Assembly (NCBI GenBank): GCA_027559495.1 | Contig: JAMXSV010000026.1 | Coordinates: 496,001 to 560,000, forward strand | DNA length: 64,000 nucleotides | Source of the DNA: Aurifilum marmelostoma | Lineage: Eukaryota; Ascomycota; Sordariomycetes; Diaporthales; Cryphonectriaceae | Direction of reading: 5' to 3' | Shown: one piece after another, positions 1 to 11,864 of the stretch | Position numbering within the stretch: the stretch's first letter is position 1 | Layout: each line of letters begins with the position of its first letter | Position numbers and translations under genes: made by a program | Notes under the pieces: generated by a model | Databases searched by the model: none | The model's input: the letters and a program-made list of their open reading frames with translations, nothing else | What the model was told of the DNA's origin: nothing

Positions 1-501
1 ATAAGTATATAAGGGTTTATATTAGGCAAGAAGGATATTAAAGTATACTCTAAAGGAATACAAAAATAATTTCCAAAAGTCTTCTGTAGTATATTACTAG
101 CAGTAAAGCTATTACTTATATCAAAAGTAATACTTAGATTAATAACTAAAGAGCTATATATTAAATCTATCTAATAGTAGCAAATATATCCCTTATATAA
201 CCTATTCTTTAGTCCTTTGTTAGTAGTATTAGTTCCTTCCTAGCAGGGATAGGCTAGAGTTGATATCGAATCCTTTAACTAATCAACCAAGTTAATACCA
301 ATTCCTTCAACTAATCGATAAAGTCGATATCAACTCCTTCGACTAAGCAACCTTTATAACCCTAACCCTAGCTTATATAATCTCGTCGTGCTAATTCTAT
401 CCTAGAGTATTGGACTCTCAGCTCCCTATAGTCCGTTCCGTGTGGCCTTAATGCTATGCCGCAATCTTTATTATGACCTGCATATTGGATGGGTTATAAC
501 A
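1..501 (-). mobile_element. LTR of family A, reverse orientation, cut by window start
   Basis: This is the reverse complement of the same LTR seen nearly unmutated at 35287-35786. It ends in the mirrored LTR start (GGTTATAACA) at 501; about 33 bp of the other terminus lie beyond the window. Mutation is moderate, mostly TpG to TpA. Relative to the clean copy it carries an extra unit of an internal repeat of roughly 29 bp (around 255-345) built on a GTCGATATC core. A telomere-like motif lies at 358-369. The bases at 502-506 (TATAA) could be one half of its TSD. It interrupts a family-B LTR. Whether it is solo or part of a longer element to the left cannot be seen. Confidence 0.85.
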
Positions 502-922
502 TATAACTATAATTGCACTATAATGCTTACTGCCTTTAAAGCTATTAAATAAGTATAATCTAATGCTTAGATTAATAATTAAAGAGCTATAGAATATTTA
601 TATATATCTAAAAAGTAATTATGCTTAAATTATATAATTTATTTAATTATTCCTAACTATATTAGCTATATTAGATATATTAGCAATCTACTATATTTAG
701 ATATATTAAATATATTACTAATCTAATATATTTATCCTAATTAGCTGCTTATAAGGGTTGCTAATGCTTATTAAGTTTTAGTAAGCTTTATCTTCTTCTA
801 TAACTCTAATCCTAAGGATTATATAAGCCTAATAGCTTATAGCAGTATTAAACTCTTATCTCTAAGGGTTTATCTTAGTAGCTGCTGTTCCCCCTATATT
901 ATAACTGTTGCAGGTTATAACA
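502..922 (-). mobile_element. LTR of family B, remnant interrupted by LTR A
   Basis: Reverse-complement family-B LTR, collinear with the solo copy at 1441-1993 from the 'actgcctt' region to the end GGTTATAACA at 922. Its outer 100 or so bases are missing at the junction with LTR A, so they should lie left of the window if A inserted into B. Its right boundary falls inside the 5' LTR of element C, which suggests the order C, then B, then A. AGTTA at 923-927 would be the right half of the TSD. Confidence 0.75.
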
Positions 923-1343
923 AGTTACCTAGAACGAACCTTAAGAAGCTAAGAGTCTAACACTCTAATGCAGAGTTAGCATAATAGGGATTACGTAACC
1001 CAGGGTTAGGGTTTATAACTAATCAGGAAGGATAGCTTTGGATATAGATTATCCAAAACTATCTAGATAATCTAAATAACTAGTTATCTAAGTTATCTAA
1101 CTAAAGAGCAGAATATATAAAGATATAGTTATTATTAGTTAAATAGATTATTATATATAGCTTTTTAGTTATTAATTTAAGTATTATCTCTAATATAAGT
1201 AATAGCCTTATTATTAGTAATATACTATAAAAGATTTAAAGATTATTTCTATATTTATTAAGATTATATTTTAATATTATTTTTGCTTAATATAAATCTT
1301 TATATATTTATTATATACTCTAGTTATAGTAATACTTATTATA
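923..1343 (+). mobile_element. 5' LTR of Gypsy element C (left part displaced)
   Basis: Collinear with the 3' LTR at 8610-9110 from the block TTACCTAGAACG onward to CTTATTATA at 1343. The first 90 or so bases are absent because a B LTR is inserted. It is less mutated than the 3' LTR in its first half. An AGGGTTAGGGTT motif lies at 1002-1013. It is followed by TTTTAATAATTCTTATTT, a block also present just inside the LTRs of elements C' and D, which may be the RIP-altered primer binding site (inference). Confidence 0.8.
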
Positions 1344-1440
1344 TTTTAATAATTCTTATTTAAGTATAATTTAATATACTTCTTCTTAAGCAATATAGAA
1401 ATATAATATCTCTCTAATCTCTAATCTCTTTTACTATAAG

Positions 1441-1993
1441 TATAATAAGCATTGTAGTATTGATAATAATAATCCGGATGCATAAGGGGTTTATGCTAGC
1501 AAGAGCGATGCTAAGTTTCTCCTTTAGCACAGAATATAAGAGTAATTTGTAACTGCAACTGCACTATAATGCTTACTGCCTTTAGGGCTACTAGATAGAT
1601 ATAATCTAATGCTTAGATTAATAACTAAAGAGCTATAAAATATCTATATATATCTAAAGAATAATTATGCCTAAACTATATAGTCTATTTAGTTATTCTT
1701 GACTATATTAGCTATATTAGATATATTAGCAATCTAGTATATCTAAATATATTAGCAATCTAGTATATCTAAATATATTAGATATATTACTAATCTAATA
1801 TATCTATCCTAATTAGCTGCTTATAAGGGTTGCTAATGCTTACTAAGTCTTAGTAAGCTTTGTCTTCTTTTATAACCCTAACCCTAAGGATTATATAAGC
1901 CTGATAGCTTGTAGCAGTATTGAACTCCTGTCTCCAAGGGTTTGTCTTGGTAGCCGCCGTCCCCCTATATCATAATTATTGCGGGTTATAACA
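1441..1993 (-). mobile_element. Solo LTR of family B with TSD ATAAG
   Basis: A 553-bp LTR in reverse orientation. It starts TATAATAAGC (mirrored LTR end) and ends GGGTTATAACA. It is flanked by the 5-bp direct repeat ATAAG at 1436-1440 and 1994-1998, the expected integrase signature, with no internal region, so it is a solo LTR left by LTR-LTR recombination. It holds AACCCTAACCCT at 1874-1885 and a 26-bp tandem duplication at 1728-1779. It is clearly less AT-rich than the surrounding element C and so inserted later. Element B (33760-41990) has the related 521-bp LTR. Confidence 0.9.
1728..1779. repeat. 26-bp direct tandem duplication inside solo LTR B
   Basis: Two adjacent identical 26-bp units at 1728-1753 and 1754-1779, beginning AGCAATCTAG. 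The other B LTRs at 502-922 and 33760-34280 show a single or diverged version, which explains part of the length difference between 553 and 521 bp. Confidence 0.85.
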
Positions 1994-3500
1994 ATAAGCA
2001 AAGCTTAAGCTAATATAGAATTATAGTAAACTATTACTGCTCTATAAGCTTATATCTAAAAACTTAAAGAATTAAATAATAATTAGATTAAAATTTACAA
2101 ATAAATAAGCTAATTCCTTATAAAGAATTAAAGAATACTCTTTAAGCTTTTATTACTTAATATAAAGCTTACTTTCTCTATTATTTAGCTTAGTTTATAA
2201 ATAAAATAGAGAAAGCAGTTTTTATAAGAACTTAGCTAAAAAGCAATGCTCTTATCTAATTTAAGCTTTTACTATATAATTATCTTAATAATTAATTTAT
2301 ATTTAATAATTATAATAAAGAAATTAAGGCTATTTTTAATTTATTTTTAAGCTTTAAAAAAGCACTTAAGAATATATTTAATAATCCTAGATAAAAAATA
2401 AATAGCAGAATAAAGCCTTATAAATCTTAAATAAACTAGAGCTATATTAAATTATATAGCTAAGTTTTGCTAATATATAAGAAAAATTAATTAGAAAAAT
2501 AGAATATTTAATATTTTAATTTTATAAAAGATTAAAGAATAATATTAAGGAATAAACTCTATAAGATAGATTAACTTAATAATTTAGCAGAATATATTGC
2601 TATAGTAGTATATATTAATAATTATATCTTTAAATGCAAGCAGAAAAGAAATTATAAAAGTAATAGCTAATTATAGAAGTTTAAAGCTTTAGCTAATAGT
2701 AAAAAATATTATTAATCTTAGCAGAATTATTAAAGCAAATAATAGAATTATATAAATATAGCGCAAAGCAATAGTATATATATTAGCGTAATAGAACTAA
2801 ATACTATTTATTAATAAAATAACTTTTAGATTTAAAGCAAAAATAATAAAGTATGCTTTAATTATAGAAAGCTTAAATACTTTATATAAAAATATTAATA
2901 ACTATAAAAAAAGCAATAGCAATTTATTTAAAAAGAATAATAGCTTAATATTACTATATATTAAAAACTTAATTATTTAAATAAAAATATTCTAATAAAG
3001 CAAGTAATAAACTCTATTAATTATAAATTACTTAGTTAGACTATATATTATAATAATAGCTATATATTATATTTCTTAAAGAAAGAAGATTTAGAATAGT
3101 TTTTTTAGAAAATTTAGAGAATAATAATAATTTGCTATTAGAAGTAGAGCTTTTTTAGAAAATAAATAATTAGATTATTCTACTAACCCTATAAATTAGA
3201 GATTTAAGAATAAATAAGATCTAGAGAAGTTTTCTCTATAGCATTATCTTATATAGCTTATAATCTAATAACAAGTATATATTAAATACTATAGTATTCC
3301 TAGCCTATAATAAGCGCAATAATAACTTTGAAAATGCAGATTTTACTCTAGCGCTTATAGAAGAAAATATAATAGAAATATTTATCTTTAGAAGAAAAAG
3401 TATTCTAAAATAAATAGCCTAATAATCTATTTAAATTTATTATATAATAATATATAGATAATTTAAAAAAATTAGCATTAATTAGCTAATATAGCAGTAT

Positions 3501-6500
3501 TAGTTTCTATAATTTAGACAACTAATATATAAACTAAATATCTTATATATAAAATATTCCTAAAAATACTCTTTAGAAGTATCCTAATTTAGAATTATAA
3601 AGCAGAATAATTAAAAAATTCTAAAATTAATATATTTTATTTTAAATACTATTAGCTAATATAGATCTTATATATTTATTATAGCTATTAGATTTACTTT
3701 AAAGAAAAAAGATTAAATATAAATAGTTTTTAGTAAAGGAAGAAGAATAAATTATCTAAGCTTATAAAAAAACTAAACTATAATTTAGAAAAGTATTAAA
3801 AAAAAAGCATTATAATATATTTATTAAATTATTAAAGAATTGCTTAGAATTTTATATTAATAAAAAGCGCAAATAGTAGTAATGCTCTTAATAAAGGAAT
3901 ATACTATCTATATATAAAATAAGGCATATATGCTTAATATATATAGTAGCAAAGTAAAAAGCATTATAAATATGCTTAATAATAAGCTAAAGCATTAATA
4001 TAGCAAGTAGCTAAAAAAACTCTAAAAGGGAAGAATTGCTTATAAAGGAATAATAGATAATTAAGATTATAAAATTTTTATATATAATAGCAGAATAAAG
4101 CTATATATATATATAGCTTAATATAAATATTAATAGCTAATATTATAGTGTATTATTAGATAGTAGTATATAAAAGAATTATATATTTTTAAATATTATT
4201 AATATAATAAAAATATTATAATAGTAGAAAAAAAAACTCTATATATTTAATATTATAAAAAAATAATCTATTATATATAATTAAGAAGTAATTAATAAGA
4301 AGACTAATTATTTATCTATTTTTTTAAATTAAGAATATATAATATTTATTTTTTTTAATATTATAAATATAATATATTATAATATAATATAAGAACTTTT
4401 ATAACTTAAAAAGTATAATTTTTAAATTAATTAAATTATTAGCTAAATCTTTTAGAAATAAGCTATACTTAATAAAATAATTGTAATTAAAAATATAAAA
4501 TAAAATTTAGTTATTAAAAATAACTAAAAAAAATATTTAAATAAAAATTTAATATATATTTTTAAATTAATAAAAACTAATAATTTATAAAAAAAAATTA
4601 TAAATACTTTAAAAATATAAATAAAATATAAGTTAATATAAATAAATAATTAAAAAAACTTAGTTTAATATAAAATAATAATAATAAATAATAATAATAA
4701 ATATTTATATAAAAATAAAAATTATAGCTTTAAAAATTTAATTTAATTTAAAATAATTAAAATAAATTATAAAAATAAATATATTAAAATTTATAAAGAA
4801 TTAAATAAAATTAATTAAAATATAATATTTTTATAATATTATAAAAAAATATTTAATAATATCTTTTATTTTTTTAAATAATAAAAAATATAAAAAAAGA
4901 TTAATTCTAATATTTGCTAATATATTAAAAAAATATTATAAATTTATAAAATTATTTTAAAAAAATTATATACAAATTATTTAGAATATAGTTTATATAA
5001 TTATAAAATTTTATTTAAAGAAAAAACTTAATTAAAAGTTTTTTCTATTTATAAACTAGATAAAATATAATTTAAAATACTTAAAAAATATTTTAATAAA
5101 AATTTTAAAAAAGATTATATATAGTTATTATAATTACTAATAAAATATTTAATTTTATTTATATTAAAAAAATAATAAATTATAATTTTATATAAATTAT
5201 AAATAGTTTAATAATAATATAATTAAAAATTAATATTTATTATTATTTATTAAAGAATTATAGAATTAATTATAAAGTATATAATAGTTTATAGCACTTA
5301 ATTTTAAAAAAATATATAATTCTTATTAGAATAAAGAAAAGTAAAAAATAAAAAATAGTATCTATATATAAAATATAAGTACTATAAATATATAATTATA
5401 TTTTTTAAATTAATTAATATATTTATATTTTTTAAAAAATTATTAAAACAAAAGCATTTAATATTTATATTATTGCCTACTTTAATAATTTTATATATTA
5501 GATTTAGCAATATATAAATAATATATATAGAAGGATTTTAAAATATTAAACTTCTTATTAAACTAAAAAAAAATTACTTTTATATCTAAAAAATTAATTA
5601 CTTTAAATATATAATTAAATCTAAAATATATTTATATATAAAAAGAATAAAATAAAAGCAATTAAAAAATAACTAATATTTAAAAATATTATAAATATTA
5701 AAGTATTCCTTAAATATACTAATTTTTATTAATAATTTATTTAGTAATACTTAAGAATTATATAATCTAATAATAAAATTTATTAAAAAGGATTATTTTT
5801 TTATTAAATAAATAGAAAATAATAAACTTTTAATATAATTAAAAAATAAATTATATAAAACATTTAAGAAAGTAACTCTAAATAGAAATTTAAAATTGTA
5901 ACTAATATATTAGATTATATACTTAGCAGTAAAAAACTTATTTAATAAAATAATATAGAGAAAACTATATTTTATTGCAAATTTTTTAAAAAAACTTAAT
6001 AGCCTAAGATTATAATATAGAATTCTAGATAAGAAACTTATAATTATAATATATATATTTTAAAAATAATAATACTATTCTATTAAAGCCTAATATCTAA
6101 TTAAAGTACTTATAAATTATAAAAATCTTATATTATTTATTATAATTAAAATTTTAAATAAGCAATAAGTATAATAAGATAGAATTTCTCTTATAGTTTA
6201 ATATTAAAATTAGCTATATTTAAAAAAAAATATAAAGCAAAGCTAGCTAATAATTAGATTATATATTAGCAAATAAAATTAAAGAATAAATACTTTTTAA
6301 TTAAAATAAAAAAAGAAATCTTATATAAAAATAAAAAATAAATATAATATTAAAAATTATATATTAAAGCAGAAAATTAAAAAAAATAACTTTAGTAAAG
6401 CATAAAAAAATTATATTAAAAATATATATAATATATTTATATATAAATATTAAAAAATTAAAACTATTTATAAATAAATTAAATAATATTAAAATTTATT

Positions 6501-8596
6501 AAATTTTAAAATATAAATTAAAAGAAATTATCTAAAAATATAATAATTATAAAAAAAATAAAGTAAAAAAATATAAATTTTATAGATTACTATAATTTTT
6601 ATTAATATTTATAACTATTTAACAATTTATTAATTTAAATTTTATTATTAAATTATTTATTTTATAAAAATTTTAATTAAAATATAATATAATAATATCT
6701 TAATAATAATTTATAAATTAAATAAATATAATTACTCTCTTTTTTATAAAAAAAAGTAGTATAATAGAAGAATTTATATATATATTTTTTTAGAATAATT
6801 ATTACTAATTATAATATATTAAGAAAAAATTATTTTAGATAGAGATAGAAAATTTATATTATATTTTTAAATATTATTTATAAAATAATTTAAAATATAT
6901 TATAAAATATTAATAGATATATTATTTATAAATAAATAAATAAATAAAAAAAATAAATTAAATTATTAAATAATATTTTTAATATTATATTAATTAAAAA
7001 TAAAATAATTAAATTAAACTATTATTATTAATATAATTTATATATAATAATACAAATATAAGCATTATAAAAACCTTATTATTCTATATATTCTATAAAT
7101 ACAATCTAATAACTTATTATAAAAGCATAAAATGATAAAAAGGGAAATATTTAATAAAAAAAGCTGTAAAAATAAATAATTAAATATATTAATTTAAAAA
7201 GATTTAGAAAGATAATTAATAAAAGATAAAATTTATATAAAAATAAATTAATTAATTAAATGCTAACTTTAAGAAAAAAAAAAAATTAATTCTATAGAAG
7301 GAAAATAAAATTTATTTAAAATAAAAAAATATAAAAATTATTTAATTAAATAATAAATTTAAATATAAAATAATTAGATTTTTTAAAAATTTTAAGGAAA
7401 ATTTTTTTAATTAATTATAAAATTATATTACTAATAAAAATAAAAATATATTTAATATTATATATTTTATTTTTTAAATTAAATTAAGAAAATATCTATA
7501 AATAACTTTATTAAAGTTATTATAAATAAACTAAAATTTAAAATTAAAAAAATTTTATAAGTATAAAGGATCTATAATATAATTTTAAATACTATATTAA
7601 ATAAGAAAGATTATTTAGAAAGCAAAAATATATAAGAATTTAAAAAGGCATTTTAGGAATATATAAATGAATAATTGAAAAATAGATAATTAGAATCTAA
7701 ACTTAAAAAACTATTACTAGTACTAAGAAATTACAGTATAATTAGAACTAAACTAGTTTAATAAAAATAATAATTACAAATATAAAATACTAATTAAATA
7801 TATTACTAATTAATTAAAATAAATTACTAGTTTAAAAAAAGTATTAAGTTAGAAATAATATTAAAAATGAAAATATACTAATTAAGCTAAATTAATAACT
7901 AGTTAAAAATTTAATTATATTTTTTAATTTACTAATAATAAAGGAACTTAAATTTACTATAAACTAATTAATATTATTTACTCTAAGAAAAATAAATTTA
8001 GAAAATACATTTTAAAGAAAAGGATCTTTAGAAATTAAAGGGCTTTAGCGCTTTAATTAGCTTTTTTAGTAGCTATATACTTTATTTTAGCTTTCTCTTT
8101 TTTAACCTTATTTTAGCTTTTTAATATTATTAATGCTATAATAAACTAGTATATATTATCTTTTTAAATTATATCTATTTTTGTTTTTAAAAGCATTTAA
8201 TTTTTACTATAGTATTATAAAGATGCTCTTTCTTTAAATTCTAGCTAATCTTTAAAGCATTAATATTAAATACTAATATATTAAATTTTAGTAGCACTAA
8301 ACCCTTAAATATTATAATAGGAATAATCTAAATATATATATTTAGTATAATGCGAAGAAATTCTTAGAAGAGATATATAGTAATTGCAAATGCCTTTCTC
8401 CTTATAAAAGGAATAAAAAAGTATAGTAATAGCGTTTTAAAGAATAATAGAAAAAAAAGAATTCTTTTATTTAATTTTCTCTATATAAGAGATAAGATTT
8501 ATTAATTCTATTTAATATCTTAATTAGAAAGGCATAATAAATATAAAGAAGAATTATTAGAAATTTATAGAAAGATTATTAGGAATAATAATTTAT
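3501..8596 (+). pseudogene. pol relic of Gypsy element C (PR-RT-RNaseH-IN-chromodomain)
   Basis: Heavily mutated pol in the usual Ty3/Gypsy order. An aspartic protease remnant (LLDSS, from a D-S/T-G type site) is near 4153-4167. Reverse transcriptase runs about 5150-5500; its catalytic YxDD box reads Y-F-N-N at 5478-5489, both Asp codons (GAY) changed to AAT. RNase H-like text is near 5880-6180 and integrase about 6400-7500. A chromodomain-like segment at about 7520-7625 aligns with clearer copies in elements B, D and E. A 3' untranslated stretch (7950-8596) matches that of element G. More AT-rich than elements B, D and E, suggesting more rounds of RIP or greater age. Confidence 0.75.
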
Positions 8597-8609
8597 AGAA
8601 AGAAGATAA
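8597..8609 (+). other. Polypurine tract of element C
   Basis: Purine-rich AGAAAGAAGATAA immediately before the 3' LTR. Equivalent tracts precede the 3' LTRs of B (41454-41469) and D (45843-45858, minus strand), where they are longer runs of AGAGAGAGATAA. It would prime plus-strand DNA synthesis. Confidence 0.6.
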
Positions 8610-9110
8610 TATTATAATTTATTTAATATATAAATTATAATAAAAATTATAGTATAATAGCATCTAAAATAGGCTCTGCAATTACTAGAAATAGATCTTA
8701 GAAAGGTAAGAATCTAATACTTTAATATAGAGTCAGTATAATAAGAGATTATATAATCTAAGATTAGAGTTTATAACTAATTAAGAAGAATAGCTTTGGA
8801 TATAAGTTATTTAAAACTATCTAGATAATCTAGGATATTTTAGTTATCTAAGTTATCTAAACTAAAGAGCGGTATATATATAAGGATATAGTTACTATTG
8901 ATTAAATAGATTATTTATATATAGCTTTTTAGTTATTAATTTAAGTATTATCTCTAATATAAGTAATAGCCTTACTACTAGTAATATATTGCAGAGAAGA
9001 TTTAAAGATTATTTCTATATTTATTAAGATTATATTTTAATATTATTCTTGCTTAATATAAACTCTTTATATACTTATTGTATACCCCAGTTATAGCAGT
9101 GCTTATTACA
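8610..9110 (+). mobile_element. 3' LTR of Gypsy element C
   Basis: A 501-bp LTR running from TATTATAATT to GCTTATTACA, matched by the 5' LTR remnant at 923-1343. The last 260 or so bases resemble those of LTR families A and D, with the run from the block AGTTATTAATTTAAGTATTA to the end conserved. The flank at 9111 belongs to TIR-1, so C inserted into a TIR-1 element whose left half should lie left of the window. Confidence 0.85.
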
Positions 9111-9692
9111 TTGTTATATTATTTGCCTTGTTGTTGTTATTCCTCTTCCTTCCTTAAGAACGGAGGAGGGAAGGCAGATATATATAGTTTTCCTATACTA
9201 AGTTTCTCGAATATTCTATAGCTATTAATTTCTAAGCAATAGCTTTGATTTATAAGCATTTATCAGTTATTTGAAATCCACGTTTTATTCGTATATATTA
9301 GTTATTCCCTTGAGAGAGCTAAGGAGAAATATATATTACGATAAGCTTTTTTGCTTTTGCTACCTCGCTACTTCTTGAATATTCCAGCACCTTCTACTTA
9401 CGTAATCAGCTTACGTAATGATATGTTATGTCACTATATAGGGTATAGTGATTATTAATATATTAATCCTAGCACTATAGCTTGTATAGTTATTGAAATA
9501 TTAAGGAAAATAGTTATATATTATTATATATTTTTATTTATACATTTTGTTATTTTCCTTTGTTATTTGAGCAGTTATTATAAAAAGAAATATATATCTA
9601 TAGTGCTCAAATTATAGAGGATTTTATGGTATAGGTTATAATATTATAAGCTTACGTAATCCGGTAGCTTAATTATGATATTTATACTTATA
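9111..9692 (+). mobile_element. TIR-1 element, right two thirds
   Basis: Matches 32303-32897 of the complete TIR-1 copy nearly base for base, including the block GGAAGGCAGATATATATAG and the right terminal inverted repeat that ends ATACTTATA at about 9692. It is less mutated than element C beside it. It contains TTACGTAA palindromes near 9399, 9412 and 9652. No coding potential. The left part is replaced by the end of element C. Confidence 0.75.
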
Positions 9693-10061
9693 ATCTTTTC
9701 TAGAAATAATAGCTCTATAATTAATAGTATAATATAAAAAGTTTTAATATTATTCTTATATTTTTAAAACTATTTTCTTATTTTTTACTTATTTAATATA
9801 AATTTTATATATAAAATTAATAAAAGCTAAAATATATAAAATATATTTTTAAAATTTAATTTAATATACAAAATATTAAATAATAATAATAATAATATAA
9901 AAATTAATAATAGCTAATTATTAAAAATAATAGTTTAATATTATTATATAATAAAAATATTATTATTTATATAAAACTTTTTTATAAAAATATAAGAAAT
10001 ATGATTAAGCTTTTATAGTATTATAATAGCTAATTTAGTAAACTTTAAGTTTAAAAAAATA
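9693..10061. other. Unassigned AT-rich DNA
   Basis: About 370 bp of A/T runs with a few GpC steps. I see no repeat terminus, readable frame or RNA gene. It is probably an old relic mutated past recognition. Confidence 0.5.
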
Positions 10062-10184
10062 ATAAATTTTAAAAGATGTATATATAAAAGAAGAAACAAT
10101 TATTAATAGCTTAGCTTTTAAATAAATAATAATAATATATTTTTTTTGCTTTCTTTTTAATTTAAATTTCTATAAGCTATCTAC
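10062..10184 (+). repeat. Repeat X (LTR-like fragment), copy 1
   Basis: About 120 bp alignable with 18720-18850: a TATATAA-type box, then GCTTTTRAATAAATAATAATAAT, then a run rich in GCTTTCTTTTT. A TATA box followed some 50 bp later by an AATAAA-like signal looks like the R region of an LTR. Both copies abut a hAT-family terminus. The element family is unknown. Confidence 0.45.
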
Positions 10185-10655
10185 TAGTGCTAAAAGAAAT
10201 AGTTCATAGTTATTAATTAATTAGTAACTAATTAGAAAATACTATAGTTAAAGTTAGTACTTTTTATTAAGTATAGTAGTTTATAATTAGCTTTAGTTAC
10301 TATATATAAAAATAGTAACTATATTAACTAAATATATCTATTTTTAAATATATAAATATTAGTTTTCAATATATTTTACTATTTTCTAAAGATAATGTAG
10401 ATAATTTATATTATAATATGCTATTTTTTATTTCTATTTTTGCTTTTTCTTTTCTACATTAATATATTTTATATTTTTAGAAATTTTATTTATTAGTTTT
10501 AAATTCTTTTTTAACTGTTTTGTATTATATAATGAAACTATAATAACTATTAATTACTATAAATTAACTATAAGTAGTTTAATTAATTATGGTTAATAAG
10601 TAGTTAGTTTTACTTAAGCTATTAACTAAACTAATTAACTAATTTTTCAACCCTG
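10185..10655. mobile_element. hAT-family non-autonomous element, copy 1
   Basis: 471 bp with the same sequence as the copy at 23883-24423. The right end is CAACCCTG, the mirrored hAT terminus CAGGGTTG; the left end is mutated (TAGTGCTAAAAG). The 8-bp flanks are CTATCTAC (10177-10184) and CTACTTAT (10656-10663). They differ at three positions, all C/T, so they could be one RIP-altered TSD. The interior is dense in GTTA/TAAC subterminal motifs and has no coding capacity. Confidence 0.75.
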
Positions 10656-10879
10656 CTACTTATGCAAGTTTAAAATATCTTTTTACTTTAATTCTATACT
10701 TTATTAGCCTTAATTTGCTATTTATATAATATAGTATATTTATATTAATAAGGCTTTTACTTATGATTTAATATTTTATACTTTTTATTATATAATAGCG
10801 CTTAGACTTTATCTTAGTAATATAATAAATACAAATTAAGCTATTTAAACTTATAATTTAAAGGCTTTTCTTATAAAAC
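10656..10879. other. Unassigned AT-rich DNA
   Basis: No recognisable repeat or gene. A possible inverted pair of short ATAAGGC/GCCTTA words is present but too weak to call. Confidence 0.4.
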
Positions 10880-11165
10880 GTTTCTAGAGATATATAGAGT
10901 TATTTATAAATTAAGAAAATTAGGTAATTATATTACATAATTACTTAGAAAGCTTTTCTAAAAGAGGAATAGTAAGAAAGAGTTTATTATTATTATATTA
11001 TTATTCCTTTCTTTAAGAGCGAAGAAGGAAAAGCAGATATATATATCTTTTAGTTTTCTTAGATATTTTATAGTTATTAATTTCGAAGTAATAGCTTAAT
11101 TTATAAACATTTATTAGCTATTTATATTTAATATTTTATTTATATATTTTATTTATTCTTTTAAG
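10880..11165 (+). mobile_element. TIR-1 internal fragment
   Basis: Aligns with 32215-32500 of the complete TIR-1 copy: the block AGAAAGCTTTTCTAAAAGAGG, then GGAATAGTAAGAA, then the AAGGAAAAGCAGATATATAT block. It is more RIP-mutated than that copy. It is cut on the right by the start of LTR C' and lacks both terminal repeats. Confidence 0.65.
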
Positions 11166-11176
11166 AAAATTAATAA

Positions 11177-11864
11177 TAATATAATTTATTTAATATATAA
11201 ATTAAACCAAAAATGCAGCAGCATAGCATAAAGATTGCCTAGAATAAACTATATAAGACTATAAGTTTAATATGTTAATGCAAAATAGGAATAAATAGAA
11301 TTATATAACCTAGAATTAGAATTTATAATTAATTAAAAGAGATAGCTTTAAATATAAATTATTTCAAAATATTTAAATAGCTTAAATATATTACTATTTA
11401 AGCTAGCTATTTAAAAGTAGAATATATAAAAACATATTTATTACTAATTAGATAAATTACTATATATAGCTTTTTAATTATCAATTTAAATATAAGTGAT
11501 GGGTTTATTACTAATAATATACTATAAAGAATTTAAGACTTATTTTTATATTCTTTTAAATATATCTTAATATTTTATTTACTTAATATAAATCTTTATA
11601 TATTTATTATATTCTTAGCTATAATAGTATAAAAGGCCTAGCTAAGGGTGTGCGCCTAAATAGGGGTCTATTACTCTAAATATTATAGCTTAGGGAGTAA
11701 TAGAAAAAAGATAAGAAATTTTCTACCTGCACGCAGCTATATAGCTGCTTTGTAGGTATAGCGTAGCGCGTATGTAGTATAGCGCGTTATGTGGCGTTCC
11801 TGGCCTTAATTGCTAATAAAGCCCTATTTATAGCTTAAGCTTATAACAAATAGTACTTATTATA
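11177..11864 (+). mobile_element. 5' LTR of a second C-type Gypsy element (C'), interrupted
   Basis: Collinear with the element C LTR (8610-9110) but more mutated. It ends GTACTTATTATA at 11864 and is followed by the same TTTTAATAATTCTTATTT internal start. A 221-bp solo LTR (L2, 11628-11848) is inserted close to its end; removing it restores the C-type LTR end precisely. The left boundary is approximate. No 3' partner LTR is identified for it. Confidence 0.75.
11628..11848 (+). mobile_element. Short solo LTR L2 with TSD AATAG
   Basis: 221 bp starting TATAAAAGGCC (TG to TA at the first step) and ending CTTATAACA. It is flanked by AATAG at 11623-11627 and 11849-11853. TG...CA-type ends plus a 5-bp duplication fit retroviral integration rather than a DNA transposon. 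It retains CpG-containing words (GTGCGCC, GTAGCGCG, GTGGCG), so it is much less mutated than the host LTR. Orientation is assumed from the ends. No second copy is seen in this window. Confidence 0.65.

Larger units (their letters stand above)
1344..3500 (+). pseudogene. gag relic of Gypsy element C
   Basis: Decayed gag polyprotein (capsid and nucleocapsid) of a Ty3/Gypsy element. No frame stays open, but a CCHC zinc knuckle is legible at 2854-2895 with spacing CX2CX4HX4C; the second Cys, the His and the last Cys have become Tyr (TGC/CAC to TAT), as RIP predicts. The stretch 2000-2300 matches the gag relic after the C' LTR at 11865. A solo B LTR (1441-1993) sits between the 5' LTR and gag. Many TAA/TAG replace glutamine and arginine codons. 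It cannot encode protein. Family assignment is firm at the superfamily level because pol follows. Confidence 0.75.

Noticed and set aside
358..369. Telomere or interstitial telomere array
   Set aside because: Only two TTAGGG-like units per site, always inside an LTR; no tandem array and no chromosome end.
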